Source: Mycobacterium dioxanotrophicus (lineage in GTDB: Bacteria; Actinomycetota; Actinomycetes; Mycobacteriales; Mycobacteriaceae). Taken from it: a stretch of 64,000 nt of DNA. This document shows positions 8,428-18,003 of this stretch, piece after piece. The stretch covers positions 2,232,001 through 2,296,000 of the forward strand of contig NZ_CP020809.1 in assembly GCF_002157835.1 (NCBI RefSeq). The letters are read 5' to 3'. Both the position numbers and the translations under genes were made by a program. The notes below the pieces were generated by a model, which searched no databases, was not told the origin of the DNA, and worked only from the letters and a program-made list of their open reading frames with translations. Every line of letters starts with the position of its first letter. Positions within the stretch are counted from its first letter, which is position 1.

Positions 8428-9903
8428 ATGATGCAGGAAACGCCCACGATCACGGATACCAAGCAGGCCGACCGGAAGATGTTGATCGGCGGTGAACTGC
8501 GCGAGACGCCGCGGACGTTTCCTTCCGTCAACCCCGCGACCGGCGAGGTGTTGGGGTACGCGCCCGACGCCACCGTCGCCGATGCGGAAGCCGCCGTCGC
8601 CGCCGCGCGGGAGGCCTTCGACACCACACAGTGGGCGACCGATACCGCGTTGCGCGTGCGCTGCCTGCACCAGTTCCATGAAGCCCTGATCGAGCACCGG
8701 GACGAACTCGCCGCCCTCACCACCGCAGAGGTGGGCGCGACCGCCGCGCTGTGCGCCGGTGCTCAACTCGACCAGCCGATCGACATCGTCCGGTACTACG
8801 CCGAGCTCCTGGAGTCCTACCCGCTGACCGAGGACCTCGGCAATATCTCCAGCCGCGGCATGCAGCACCACCGGTGGGTGGAAAAAGAAGCCGCGGGCGT
8901 GGTGGCGGCCATCATCGCCTACAACTATCCCAATCAGCTGGCGCTGGCCAAGCTGGCTCCCGCACTGGCCGCCGGCTGCACGGTCGTGCTCAAAGCCGCC
9001 CCGGACACCCCACTGATCACATTGGCGCTCGGCGAGCTGATCGCCGCGCACACCGACATTCCGGCCGGTGTCGTCAACGTCATCAGCGGCGCCGATCCGG
9101 CGGTGGGCGCAGTGCTCACCACCGACCCGGCCGTCGACATGGTCACCTTCACCGGTTCGACGCCCACCGGGCGGGCCATCATGGCCGCCGCAAGCGCCAC
9201 GCTCAAGAAAGTGTTCCTCGAACTCGGCGGCAAGTCGGCCGCGATCATCCTCGACGACGCCGACTTCAACACCGCCGCACTGTTTTCCGCATTCAGCATG
9301 GTGACCCATGCCGGTCAGGGCTGTGCGCTGACCTCACGCCTGCTGGTGCCCGCCAAACACCGCGACGAGATCGTCGAGCTGATCAAGAACAACTTCGGCT
9401 TGGTGCGCTTCGGAGATCCGACCGACCCGAAGACCTACATGGGACCGCTGATCAGCGAGAAGCAGCGCGACAAGGTCGACGGCATGGTCCAGCGCGCCGT
9501 CGCGGGTGGGGCGACGCTGGTGACCGGTGGAGAGAAGGTGGACCCCGGCTTCTTCTACACCCCGACCCTGCTGGCTGATGTCGATCCCGACAGCGAGATC
9601 GCGCAGGACGAAGTCTTCGGCCCCGTCCTTGCCGTGATCGCCTACGAAGACGACGACGACGCAGTGCGCATCGCCAACAATTCGATCTACGGATTGTCCG
9701 GAGCGGTGTTCGGCAGTGAAGAGCGCGCCCTCGCTGTGGCGCGTCGCATCCGCACCGGGACGTTCTCGATCAACGGCGGCAACTACTTCAGCCCCGACAG
9801 TCCGTTCGGCGGATTCAAACAATCCGGAATCGGCCGGGAGATGGGCCGGGCCGGGCTCGAGGAGTTCTTGGAGTCCAAGACGTTTGCGACGGTGGTGTCA
9901 TGA
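8428..9903 (+). CDS. NAD(P)-dependent aldehyde dehydrogenase
   Basis: 491 aa. Catalytic Glu265 is in LELGGKSA and nucleophile Cys299 in HAGQGCALTSR; the C-terminal FGGFKQSGIGREMG is typical of the family. It oxidises an aldehyde to the acid, here probably the product of the P450 and alcohol-dehydrogenase steps. AGGAGG lies directly before the first of two consecutive ATG codons, so translation may start at 8431. Its stop overlaps the next start (ATGA), so it is coupled to the CoA-transferase, and the mce operon follows 357 bases later on the same strand. Confidence 0.95.
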   Translation: MMQETPTITDTKQADRKMLIGGELRETPRTFPSVNPATGEVLGYAPDATVADAEAAVAAAREAFDTTQWATDTALRVRCLHQFHEALIEHRDELAALTTAEVGATAALCAGAQLDQPIDIVRYYAELLESYPLTEDLGNISSRGMQHHRWVEKEAAGVVAAIIAYNYPNQLALAKLAPALAAGCTVVLKAAPDTPLITLALGELIAAHTDIPAGVVNVISGADPAVGAVLTTDPAVDMVTFTGSTPTGRAIMAAASATLKKVFLELGGKSAAIILDDADFNTAALFSAFSMVTHAGQGCALTSRLLVPAKHRDEIVELIKNNFGLVRFGDPTDPKTYMGPLISEKQRDKVDGMVQRAVAGGATLVTGGEKVDPGFFYTPTLLADVDPDSEIAQDEVFGPVLAVIAYEDDDDAVRIANNSIYGLSGAVFGSEERALAVARRIRTGTFSINGGNYFSPDSPFGGFKQSGIGREMGRAGLEEFLESKTFATVVS

Positions 9904-11108
9904 CCGGCCCGCTGGACGGCATCCGGGTCCTCGAGGTCGCCATGTACGGCTTCGTGCCGTCGGCCGGTGCGGTGCTCGGCGAGTGGGGCGCCGACGTCAT
10001 CAAGGTCGAACACGCCGTCACCGGTGATCCGCAGCGCGGGCTGCGCCAGACCGGGCCGCTGCGCGTGGAGGGCGACCCGAACCCCAACATCGAACACGCC
10101 AACCGGGGCAAACGCAGCATCGGGCTGGACATGTCGGTGCCAGAAGGTCGTGAGGTTCTGCTGGAACTGGCGCGCCGGGCCGATGTGTTCCTCACCAGCT
10201 TTCTGCCCGGGCACCGCCAGAAGTTCGGCATCGATGTCGACGACATCCGCGCGGTGAACCCGAACATCATCTACGCGCGCGGCAGCGCACTGGGGCCCCG
10301 CGGTGAGGAGTCGGTGAAAGGCGGTTACGACATGACCGCTTTCTGGTGTCGGGCCGGTACCGCGGCGACCATCACCCCGCCCGGGATCGACGGCATGATC
10401 GGCCCGCCCGGCCCGGCATATGGCGACACCATCTCGGGCACCAACCTGGCCGGCGGTATCGCGGCGGCGCTGCTCAAACGGGAACGCACCGGCGAGCCGT
10501 CGATCGTGGACGTCTCGCTGCTCGGTAGCGGACTGTGGTCCATGGGCCACACGTTCGCGCTCACCGGCCATCTCAATCAGCTCATGGTGCAACCACCTCC
10601 GGGCGTGCACGGCTCGCCGATCAACCCCCTGGTGGGGCTCTACGCGACCGCGGACGACCGCTACATCTCGTTCGTGATGATGCAGCCGACGAAGTTCTGG
10701 GCCGACGTGTGCCGGCACATGGACCTCGAGCGCTATCTCGACGATCCCCGATTCGCGACGCCCGAATCGTTCGCCGAGAACACCCCGGCTGCCGTCGAGA
10801 TCCTCAGCGAGGCAATGAAGAAGCGGACCCTTCCGGAGTGGAGCGAGCGCTTCGCGACCCTGGCCGGGCCGTGGGCTCCGGTGCAGGACACGTTGCAGGC
10901 CGCGCAGGATGCGCAGATCCGGGCCAACGAGTACCTGGTACAGGCCGGTGAACTCGAGCTCGTAGCGAACCCGGTGCAGTTCGACGTCGCCGCACCCAGC
11001 ACGGGGCCGGCGCCCGGATTCGCCGAGCAGACCGACGACATCCTCGTCGAACTCGGGCTGGACTGGGATCGCATCATCGAGCTCAAGACGGCCGGCGCCG
11101 TCACCTGA
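9900..11108 (+). CDS. Class III (CaiB/BaiF-type) CoA-transferase
   Basis: 402 aa. The N-terminus has the family pattern LDGIRVLEVA and GADVIKVEH; the GYDM segment near residue 142 is where the catalytic Asp of family III transferases lies. The family moves CoA between acids through an aspartyl-CoA thioester. Overlap with the aldehyde dehydrogenase (ATGA) suggests that the acid formed there is activated by this enzyme. The relatively rare alanine and methionine-rich DMTAFWCRAG region is like mycobacterial CaiB proteins of lipid clusters. Confidence 0.9.
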   Translation: MTGPLDGIRVLEVAMYGFVPSAGAVLGEWGADVIKVEHAVTGDPQRGLRQTGPLRVEGDPNPNIEHANRGKRSIGLDMSVPEGREVLLELARRADVFLTSFLPGHRQKFGIDVDDIRAVNPNIIYARGSALGPRGEESVKGGYDMTAFWCRAGTAATITPPGIDGMIGPPGPAYGDTISGTNLAGGIAAALLKRERTGEPSIVDVSLLGSGLWSMGHTFALTGHLNQLMVQPPPGVHGSPINPLVGLYATADDRYISFVMMQPTKFWADVCRHMDLERYLDDPRFATPESFAENTPAAVEILSEAMKKRTLPEWSERFATLAGPWAPVQDTLQAAQDAQIRANEYLVQAGELELVANPVQFDVAAPSTGPAPGFAEQTDDILVELGLDWDRIIELKTAGAVT

Positions 11109-11465
11109 GCGGCGGACACCATGCCTCGTCTCGCGTCCATCGGGAGCCACCTGCCGTGTTTACCCGTGCGGCACCGGCATAGTCCGATAGCATCGGCCCT
11201 TTGGTTGCGGTCGAGTAAGCGAGTTTGTCCGGTATCACCGTCGCAAGTGGGGAGACTCAGGTGATCCGATGTGAACGACGCGCGCGTCCGGTGCTTGTCG
11301 GCACCGCCACGGGGAGTGCCGATCGGCGCGCGCGTGTTGGAAATATCCGTTGGGGGACAGGCGAGTTCGTCGCTGCCCCACCCAACGGTGCGCGAATCGG
11401 CTTGTCACACAATGCCGGCGGCCCGACCGTGATGTCGGCAGTGGCGATCCGGGACCGGAGGGCAC
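11109..11465 (+). promoter_or_regulatory. Leader/promoter region of the mce operon
   Basis: 357 bases without a credible gene. It holds the palindrome CCGAT-AGC-ATCGG (11184-11196) and a long hairpin (11278-11335). An 83-codon frame from 11225 to 11476 overlaps the yrbE start and reads as low-complexity Arg/Ala, so it is not called. No copy of the ATTCTC/GAGAAT operator was found here. Confidence 0.45.
11278..11335 (+). promoter_or_regulatory. Long hairpin in the mce leader
   Basis: Outer arms ACGCGCGCG (11278-11286) and CGCGCGCGT (11327-11335) enclose a second stem GTCGGCAC (11297-11304) with GTGCCGAT (11316-11323), one G-T pair. If transcribed, it would form a very stable RNA hairpin about 130 bases before yrbEA. 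Role unknown. Confidence 0.5.
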
Positions 11466-12263
11466 ATGGCAGATAGATGGTCGTCGGGCATATCGCTGGG
11501 CCGCAGCCTGGCCGGCCCGATGCAGGCGGTCGGAGCATTGTTCTCGATGTCGCTGGACGCGATCCGATTCACGTTCCGCCGGCCGTTTCAGGGCCGTGAA
11601 TTCCTGGAGCAGTGCTGGTTCATCACCCGCGTGTCGATGGCTCCCACGCTGTTGGTGGCAATCCCGTTCACGGTCCTGGTGAGTTTCACCCTGAACATCC
11701 TGTTGCGTGAGCTCGGTGCCGCCGACCTGTCCGGCGCCGGTGCGGCGTTCGGCGCGGTGACCCAGATCGGGCCGATGGTCACGGTGTTGATCGTCGCCGG
11801 TGCCGGCGCCACGGCCATGTGTGCCGACCTGGGATCGCGGACGATCCGGGAAGAGATCGACGCCATGGAGGTGCTCGGGATCAATCCGGTGCAACGGTTG
11901 GTGACCCCGCGGATTCTGGCCTCCGGTCTGGTGGCGCTGCTGCTCAACAGCCTGGTTGTCATCATCGGAATCCTGGGCGGCTACACGTTTTCGGTGTTCA
12001 TCCAGGACGTCAACCCCGGTGCGTTCGCGGCCGGGATCACCCTGTTGACCGGTGTGCCCGAAGTGATCATCTCGTGCGTCAAGGCCGCGCTGTTCGGGTT
12101 GATCGCCGGACTGGTCGCCTGCTACCGCGGGTTGACGATCACCGGCGGTGGCGCCAAGGCGGTGGGGAACGCGGTCAACGAGACAGTGGTGTATGCCTTC
12201 ATGGCCTTGTTCGTCATCAACGTGGTGGTCACCGCCATCGGTATCCGCATGACGGCGCACTGA
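11466..12263 (+). CDS. yrbEA: YrbE family permease, first subunit of the Mce transporter
   Basis: 265 aa with about five to six membrane segments and the MlaE-type signature in the cytoplasmic loop (IREEIDAMEVLGINPVQRLV). YrbE proteins are the permease pair of Mce lipid importers and work with the ATPase MceG, which is not encoded here. The ATG has CGGAGGG nine bases upstream. It is first of eight genes in order yrbEA-yrbEB-mceA-B-C-D-E-F with overlaps throughout. Which of the named mycobacterial mce loci this is cannot be settled by reading. Confidence 0.95.
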   Translation: MADRWSSGISLGRSLAGPMQAVGALFSMSLDAIRFTFRRPFQGREFLEQCWFITRVSMAPTLLVAIPFTVLVSFTLNILLRELGAADLSGAGAAFGAVTQIGPMVTVLIVAGAGATAMCADLGSRTIREEIDAMEVLGINPVQRLVTPRILASGLVALLLNSLVVIIGILGGYTFSVFIQDVNPGAFAAGITLLTGVPEVIISCVKAALFGLIAGLVACYRGLTITGGGAKAVGNAVNETVVYAFMALFVINVVVTAIGIRMTAH

Positions 12264-12279
12264 GGCGGGCAGGGACGCC

Positions 12280-13137
12280 ATGGGAACGCTGACGATCCTG
12301 CGGAGCACCTATCCGCGGTTGACCCGCCAGATGAACAAGCCCGTATCGCTGTTGGGGCGCATCGGCGATCACACGTTGTTCTACGTCAAGGCCATTGCCG
12401 GTACCCCGCACGCGGCGTTGCACTACCGCCATGAGGTGATCCGGCTGATCGCCGAGATCTCCATGGGTGCGGGCACATTGGCGATGATCGGCGGCACGGT
12501 GGTGATCGTCGGGTTCCTCACCCTGGCCACCGGCGGGACGCTGGCCATCCAGGGCTACTCGTCGTTGGGCAACATCGGCATCGAAGCACTCACCGGATTC
12601 CTCGCCGCGTTCATCAACGTGCGCATCGCCGCCCCCGTGGTCGCAGGTATCGGGTTGGCGGCCACCTTCGGTGCCGGGGTCACCGCGCAGTTGGGCGCGA
12701 TGCGGATCAACGAGGAGATCGACGCGTTGGAGTCGATGGCGATCCGGCCCGTGGAATACCTGGTCTCGACGCGCATCGTGGCAGGCATGGTCGCCATCAC
12801 CCCGCTGTACTCGATCGCGGTGATCTTGTCGTTCTTGGCATCCCAGTTCACCACGGTGGTGTTGCTCGGCCAGTCAGGCGGCCTGTACGACCACTACTTC
12901 TACACCTTCCTGAATCCGATCGACCTGCTGTGGTCGTTTCTCCAGGCGATCCTGATGGCCATCACGATCCTGCTGATCCACACCTATTTCGGATACTTCG
13001 CCAGCGGCGGCCCGTCGGGTGTCGGCGTCGCCGTGGGCAACGCGGTGCGTACCTCGCTGATCGTCGTGGTGTCGGTGACGCTGCTGATCTCACTGGCCAT
13101 CTACGGCTCCAACGGCAACTTCAACCTGTCGGGATAG
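12280..13137 (+). CDS. yrbEB: YrbE family permease, second subunit of the Mce transporter
   Basis: 285 aa, multi-pass. The loop motif INEEIDALESMAIRPVEYLV matches the MlaE domain and mirrors the first subunit. It starts 16 bases after yrbEA, and mceA follows nine bases after its stop. The two YrbE subunits are expected to form the inner-membrane channel through which lipid collected by the MceA-F proteins enters the cell. Confidence 0.95.
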   Translation: MGTLTILRSTYPRLTRQMNKPVSLLGRIGDHTLFYVKAIAGTPHAALHYRHEVIRLIAEISMGAGTLAMIGGTVVIVGFLTLATGGTLAIQGYSSLGNIGIEALTGFLAAFINVRIAAPVVAGIGLAATFGAGVTAQLGAMRINEEIDALESMAIRPVEYLVSTRIVAGMVAITPLYSIAVILSFLASQFTTVVLLGQSGGLYDHYFYTFLNPIDLLWSFLQAILMAITILLIHTYFGYFASGGPSGVGVAVGNAVRTSLIVVVSVTLLISLAIYGSNGNFNLSG

Positions 13138-13146
13138 GGAGAAGAG

Positions 13147-14424
13147 TTGACACAGAACATCGGCCCGGGCCCGGCGCACCGGTCCGAAACCACCAGTGCG
13201 GCAACGCCGGTGGCGGCGCGTCCCGGACGCAGCTTCGGCGTGGGCGGCCAGGTCCGCCCGCTGGCCGGTCTGGCCACCGTGGTCGCGCTGGGCCTGGTGG
13301 TGCTCGTGGCCATCGGCATGTTCCGGGGGAGCTTCACCACGACCGAGCCGATCACCCTGATCTCGGACCGGGCCGGGCTCGTGATGAACCCAGACGCCAA
13401 GGTCAAGATGCGCGGCGTGCAGGTCGGAAAGGTCGCCTCGATCGACTATCGGTCCGACGGCAAAGCTGTGCTGCACCTGGCGATGGATCCTTCGCAGCTG
13501 CGCCTCATCCCGCAGGATGTCCAGGCGGACATCGCCTCCACCACAGTGTTCGGCGCCAAGTACGTGCAACTGGTCGTGCCGCCGAACCCGTCCACCGACA
13601 CCCTGCGTCCGGGTCAGGTGCTGCAGGGCCAGCATGTCACGGTCGAGATCAATACGGTGTTCCAACAACTCACGCGCGTGCTGGACAAGATCGACCCGGC
13701 CAAGCTCAACGAAACCCTCGGTGCCATGTCGGGGGCTTTCGGTGGCCGGGGCAAACAGATGGGGCAGACGCTGACGGACTTCGAGGCGCTGCTGGCCAAG
13801 CTGGAACCCAGCCTGCCCAACCTCTCCCATGACATCGAGTCGATGGCCCCGGTGGCCAATGCCTACGGCGATGCCGCGCCGAACCTTGTGCGCACTGTCG
13901 ACAACACGAACCGCATCAGCGACAGCATCGTCGACGAGCAGACGAATCTCGATGCGTTCCTGGTGAGCTCGATCGGCTTGGCCGACGTCGGCAACGACGT
14001 CGTCGGCGCCAATCGCCCCGCGCTGACCGATGTGCTGCACCTGCTGGTGCCGACGACCGATCTGCTCAACAAGTACGCGCCCAGCCTCAATTGCGCGCTC
14101 GAAGGCATGAACTTCATGCGGTTGCAGCCGCCCCAGATGGATCCCGGTGTGCTGGTCAACGTGGCGTTCACGCTCGGTATCGAGCGGTACCGGTACCCGC
14201 AGAACCTGCCCAAGGTGGCGGCCAAGGGCGGCCCGAACTGCATGGGGTTGCCCTACATCGGATTCGGCAACAGGGCGAAGTACCTCGTCACCGACACCAA
14301 CGCCAATCCCTGGCAGTACGGAAACCAGGGGATCCTGCTCAACTCCGACGGCCTCAAACAGATCCTGTTCGGCCCGCTGGACGGGCCACCGCGTAACACC
14401 GCACAGATCGGACAGCCGGGATGA
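13147..14424 (+). CDS. mceA: Mce family protein, A position
   Basis: 425 aa. One transmembrane segment (about residues 38-58) is followed by the MlaD/MCE domain, seen as the LVMNPDAKVKMRGVQVGKVASI stretch near residue 78 (written here only in part) and a long helical region. MceA-F form a lipid-conducting tube outside the membrane. The start is taken at TTG 13147, preceded by GGAGAAGAG, because no ATG or GTG sits nearby in frame before the conserved part. The stop overlaps mceB (ATGA). Confidence 0.93.
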   Translation: MTQNIGPGPAHRSETTSAATPVAARPGRSFGVGGQVRPLAGLATVVALGLVVLVAIGMFRGSFTTTEPITLISDRAGLVMNPDAKVKMRGVQVGKVASIDYRSDGKAVLHLAMDPSQLRLIPQDVQADIASTTVFGAKYVQLVVPPNPSTDTLRPGQVLQGQHVTVEINTVFQQLTRVLDKIDPAKLNETLGAMSGAFGGRGKQMGQTLTDFEALLAKLEPSLPNLSHDIESMAPVANAYGDAAPNLVRTVDNTNRISDSIVDEQTNLDAFLVSSIGLADVGNDVVGANRPALTDVLHLLVPTTDLLNKYAPSLNCALEGMNFMRLQPPQMDPGVLVNVAFTLGIERYRYPQNLPKVAAKGGPNCMGLPYIGFGNRAKYLVTDTNANPWQYGNQGILLNSDGLKQILFGPLDGPPRNTAQIGQPG

Positions 14425-15446
14425 CGCGCGGCAGAAGCACTTTCATCAAGTTCGCCGTCTTCGCCGTGGTGATGGCGGTCCTCACGGCGTTCCTGTTCAT
14501 GACGTTCTCGCAGTACCGCGGCGGCTCCTACAACACCTTTTCCGCCGTGTTCGGCGACGCATCGCGGCTGAAGGCCGGTGACACCGTGCGGGTCGCGGGT
14601 GTCCGGGTGGGAACGGTGAAAGACGTTTCACTGCAGCCGGACCGGTCGGTCCGCGTCGATTTCGAAGCCGACCGCAACATCGCGCTGACCACGGGAACCA
14701 AGGCCGCGGTGCGGTACCTCAACCTGGTCGGCGACCGCTACCTGGAGCTGATGGACAGTCCCGGGTCCACCAAGCTGCTGCCGGCCGGATCGCAGATCCC
14801 GAAGGACCGCACCGCCAGCGCGCTCGACCTCGACCTGCTGCTGGGCGGGCTGCGCCCGGTGATCCAGGGTCTCAACCCCCAGGACGTCAACGCGCTGACC
14901 TCGTCGTTGATCCAAATCCTGCAGGGCCAGGGCGATTCGCTCGACTCGCTGATGAACCGGACCTCGTCGTTCTCGAATACGTTGGCGGACAACGATCAGG
15001 TGATCCAGCAGTTGATCGACAACCTCAACACCGTCGTCGGTACGCTGGGTAAGGACGGCGGCAAGTTCTCCACCACGATCGACCGGCTCGAGCAGTTGGT
15101 CAGTGGGCTCTCGCAGGACCGTGATCCGATCGGCACCGCCATAACGTCCCTGGACAACGGGACTGCGTCGATCGCGAGCCTGCTCACCCAGGCCCGCCCG
15201 CCGCTGAAAGGCAGCGTCGAGCAGCTCAACCGGGTGGCCACTCTGCTCGACGACCAGAAGGCGACGCTCGACAGCGGGTTGCAGAAAGCTCCCGACAACT
15301 ACCGCAAGCTTGCGCGGCTCGGATCGTACGGCAGCTGGATCATGTACTACATCTGCGGAATCTCGCTCCGGGTGACCGATCTGCAGGGCCGCACCGCGGT
15401 GTTCCCCATGATCAAACAAGAAGGCGGAAGGTGCGGGGAGCCCTGA
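14421..15446 (+). CDS. mceB: Mce family protein, B position
   Basis: 341 aa. An N-terminal membrane anchor (residues 10-28) is followed by the MCE domain (SRLKAGDTVRVAGVRVGTV) and a coiled helical domain with repeated heptad-like DNLNTVVGTL segments. It overlaps mceA by four bases and shares one base with mceC. Shorter than its neighbours and without a Pro-rich tail, as is usual for MceB. Confidence 0.93.
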   Translation: MTRGRSTFIKFAVFAVVMAVLTAFLFMTFSQYRGGSYNTFSAVFGDASRLKAGDTVRVAGVRVGTVKDVSLQPDRSVRVDFEADRNIALTTGTKAAVRYLNLVGDRYLELMDSPGSTKLLPAGSQIPKDRTASALDLDLLLGGLRPVIQGLNPQDVNALTSSLIQILQGQGDSLDSLMNRTSSFSNTLADNDQVIQQLIDNLNTVVGTLGKDGGKFSTTIDRLEQLVSGLSQDRDPIGTAITSLDNGTASIASLLTQARPPLKGSVEQLNRVATLLDDQKATLDSGLQKAPDNYRKLARLGSYGSWIMYYICGISLRVTDLQGRTAVFPMIKQEGGRCGEP

Positions 15447-16528
15447 TGCTGAAATACCGCGAATCAAATCTCGTCAAGGCCGGCTTCATCGGCACTGTGC
15501 TGATCATTCTCGTCATCGCGGTCGGTCTGCAGCCGGAAAGGCTGATGCAGTGGGCCACGTCGTTGCGTCATCAGGCGTTGTTCACCGAGGCCGGCGGTAT
15601 CGCAGTCGGCAACGACGTCACGTTGTCGGGCATCAAGGTCGGCAAGGTCACCGATGTGTCGCTGCGCAACGGCGATGCCCTGGTCACCTTCACCACCGAC
15701 GGCAAGTATCCGTTGGGCTCGCTCACCACAGCGCACATCCGCACCGGCTCGCTGCTGGGCGAGCGAGTGCTGACCCTGGAGTCCGACGGCAGCGGGACGC
15801 TGCGCACCACCGACGTGATCCCGACGTCACGCACGTCCTCGCCGTACTCCCTCACCGATGCCGTCAGTGATCTGACGACCAATTCGGCAGGCACCGATAC
15901 GGCATCGCTGAACCAGTCGCTGGACACCCTCTCGGCGACCATCGACCAACTGGCTCCCCGGCTCGGTCCGACCTTTGACGGCCTGAGCCGCTTGTCGCGT
16001 TCGATCAACAGCCGCAACGAGAGCCTGTCCACACTGCTCAAGAGTGCCGGCGACGTCACCACCGTGCTGGCGCAGCGCAGCGATCAGCTCAACACCCTGA
16101 TCCTCAACGCCAACGACCTGGTGGGCGTCCTCAACGAACGTCGCGAAGCCATCGTGGACCTGCTCGCCAATACCGCTGCGGTGTCCCAACAACTCAGTGG
16201 GTTGGTGGCCGACAACGAGGCACAACTGGCGCCGACATTGGAGCGGCTCAACCGGGTGACCACGGTGCTGGAGAACAACCGGGACAACATCGCCAAGGCG
16301 CTGCCCAACATCAAGAAGTTCATGCTGTCGCAGGGCGAAACCCTGGCCAACGGGCCGTATTACAACGCCTACGTGCCCAACCTCAACCCCGCGCAGATCC
16401 TGCAGCCGTTCCTGGACTACGCATTCGGCTTCCGCCGCGGCGTCAATGCCGGGCAGCCGCCCGACAACGCCGGGCCTCGCGCCGAGCTTCCCTTGCCGTA
16501 CAACGGGATTCCCGGGGGGTCGCGCTGA
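15446..16528 (+). CDS. mceC: Mce family protein, C position
   Basis: 360 aa from ATG 15446, which overlaps the mceB stop (TGATG) and has GGGGAG six bases upstream; an in-frame GTG at 15431 is less likely because that ribosome site would then lie inside the gene. Anchor helix near residues 10-27, MCE domain with GIAVGNDVTLSGIKVGKV, then a long helical domain. Its TGA overlaps the mceD start. Confidence 0.92.
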   Translation: MLKYRESNLVKAGFIGTVLIILVIAVGLQPERLMQWATSLRHQALFTEAGGIAVGNDVTLSGIKVGKVTDVSLRNGDALVTFTTDGKYPLGSLTTAHIRTGSLLGERVLTLESDGSGTLRTTDVIPTSRTSSPYSLTDAVSDLTTNSAGTDTASLNQSLDTLSATIDQLAPRLGPTFDGLSRLSRSINSRNESLSTLLKSAGDVTTVLAQRSDQLNTLILNANDLVGVLNERREAIVDLLANTAAVSQQLSGLVADNEAQLAPTLERLNRVTTVLENNRDNIAKALPNIKKFMLSQGETLANGPYYNAYVPNLNPAQILQPFLDYAFGFRRGVNAGQPPDNAGPRAELPLPYNGIPGGSR

Positions 16529-18003
16529 TGAACCGAAACCGGATGGCAAAGTTGCTGGCGGTGGCGCTGGTGGCGTTGCTCGTCGTCGGCGCCGGATTCC
16601 TGGTCCGCCAGCTGTATTTCGCCCCGAAGACGATATCGGCGTTGTTCACGTCGGCAACCGGTATCTACCCGGGCGACGACGTGCGGGTATCGGGAGTCAA
16701 GGTGGGCACGATCGCGTCCATCGCACCCGAGGGCACGCAAACCAGGCTGACGCTCAAGGTGAACCGCGACGTGCCGGTGCCTGCCGATGCCAAGGCCGTG
16801 ATCGTCGCGCAGAACCTGGTCGCGGCGCGGTACGTGCAACTGGCACCGGCCTACCGGTCGAGCGGCCCGACGCTGCCCGACAACGCGGTGATCGGCCTGG
16901 ACCACACCGCGGTGCCCGTGGAATGGGACCAGGTCAAAGAACAGCTCATGCGGCTGGCCACGGACCTGGGTCCGAAGAGCGGTGTCGACGGCACCTCGGT
17001 GTCCCGCTTCATCGACAGCGCCGCCAACGCGATGGACGGCAACGGAGACAAGTTGCGCCAGACCATAACTCAGCTCTCCGGTGTCGCTCGCATCCTGGCC
17101 GAAGGCAGCGGCAACATCGTCGACATCATCAAGAACCTGCAGACCTTCGTCACCGCATTGCGGGACAGCAACGAGCAGGTGGTGTCGTTCCAGAACCGGT
17201 TGGCCACGCTCACCAGCGTCATCGACGGCAGTCGGTCCGACCTGGACGCGGCCCTGAAGAACCTGTCGGTCGCGGTCGTCGAGGTGGAGCGGTTCGTCGC
17301 GGGCACCCGCAACCAGACCTCCGAGCAGGTCCAGCGATTGGCCAACGTGACGCAGAACCTCGTCGATCACAAGATCGACGTAGAGAACATCCTGCACATC
17401 GCGCCGAACGCGTTCATCAACGGCTACAACATCTACAACCCGGACACCGGCAGCGCGGTGGGCCAGTTCGTGCTGAACAACTTCTCCAACCCGGTCCAGT
17501 TCATCTGCGGCGCAATCGGAGCCATCGAGAACACCACTGCGCCCGAGACCGCGAAACTGTGCTCGCAGTACATGGGACCGGCCCTGCGGCTGCTGAACTT
17601 CAACTACCTGCCGTTCCCGATCGCGCCCTACCTGATGCCGTCGGCCAACCCCGCGAACATCCTCTACTCCGAGCCAGGTCTGGCACCCGGCGGCGAAGGC
17701 GGGGCGCCCACCGCGCCGGAGGTTCCGCCGACGCTCTCGGCGTACAACCCGGGTCCGCCTCCGCCGGCACCGTATACGGGCCGGCCACCAGGGACGCCGC
17801 CGCCCGGCGCGCAGCAGATGCTGCCCGAAGGGCGTCCTGTCGAGCAGCCCAATGTGCCGTCCTCCGTGCGGGACATGCTCACCCCGGCAGGCCCCGCGGA
17901 CGGTGCCGCGACGGGGCCGGCGCCGGGCCCCGAAAACCCGCCGGCGGGAACGCCGTTGCCTGCCGAAGCGCCGCAACCGGCAGAAGGGACGCCACCAGCA
18001 TGA
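16528..18003 (+). CDS. mceD: Mce family protein, D position, with Pro-rich tail
   Basis: 491 aa. Membrane anchor at residues 7-25, MCE domain with TGIYPGDDVRVSGVKVGTI, helical domain to about residue 380, then about 110 residues rich in Pro, Gly and Ala. Such tails are common in mycobacterial MceD and MceF and probably cross or contact the cell wall. It overlaps both neighbours by one to four bases. Confidence 0.93.
   Translation: MNRNRMAKLLAVALVALLVVGAGFLVRQLYFAPKTISALFTSATGIYPGDDVRVSGVKVGTIASIAPEGTQTRLTLKVNRDVPVPADAKAVIVAQNLVAARYVQLAPAYRSSGPTLPDNAVIGLDHTAVPVEWDQVKEQLMRLATDLGPKSGVDGTSVSRFIDSAANAMDGNGDKLRQTITQLSGVARILAEGSGNIVDIIKNLQTFVTALRDSNEQVVSFQNRLATLTSVIDGSRSDLDAALKNLSVAVVEVERFVAGTRNQTSEQVQRLANVTQNLVDHKIDVENILHIAPNAFINGYNIYNPDTGSAVGQFVLNNFSNPVQFICGAIGAIENTTAPETAKLCSQYMGPALRLLNFNYLPFPIAPYLMPSANPANILYSEPGLAPGGEGGAPTAPEVPPTLSAYNPGPPPPAPYTGRPPGTPPPGAQQMLPEGRPVEQPNVPSSVRDMLTPAGPADGAATGPAPGPENPPAGTPLPAEAPQPAEGTPPA

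Noticed and set aside
11225..11476. 83-codon frame in the mce leader
   Set aside because: Arg/Ala-rich, no ribosome site, overlaps the yrbEA start, and lies across the hairpin.
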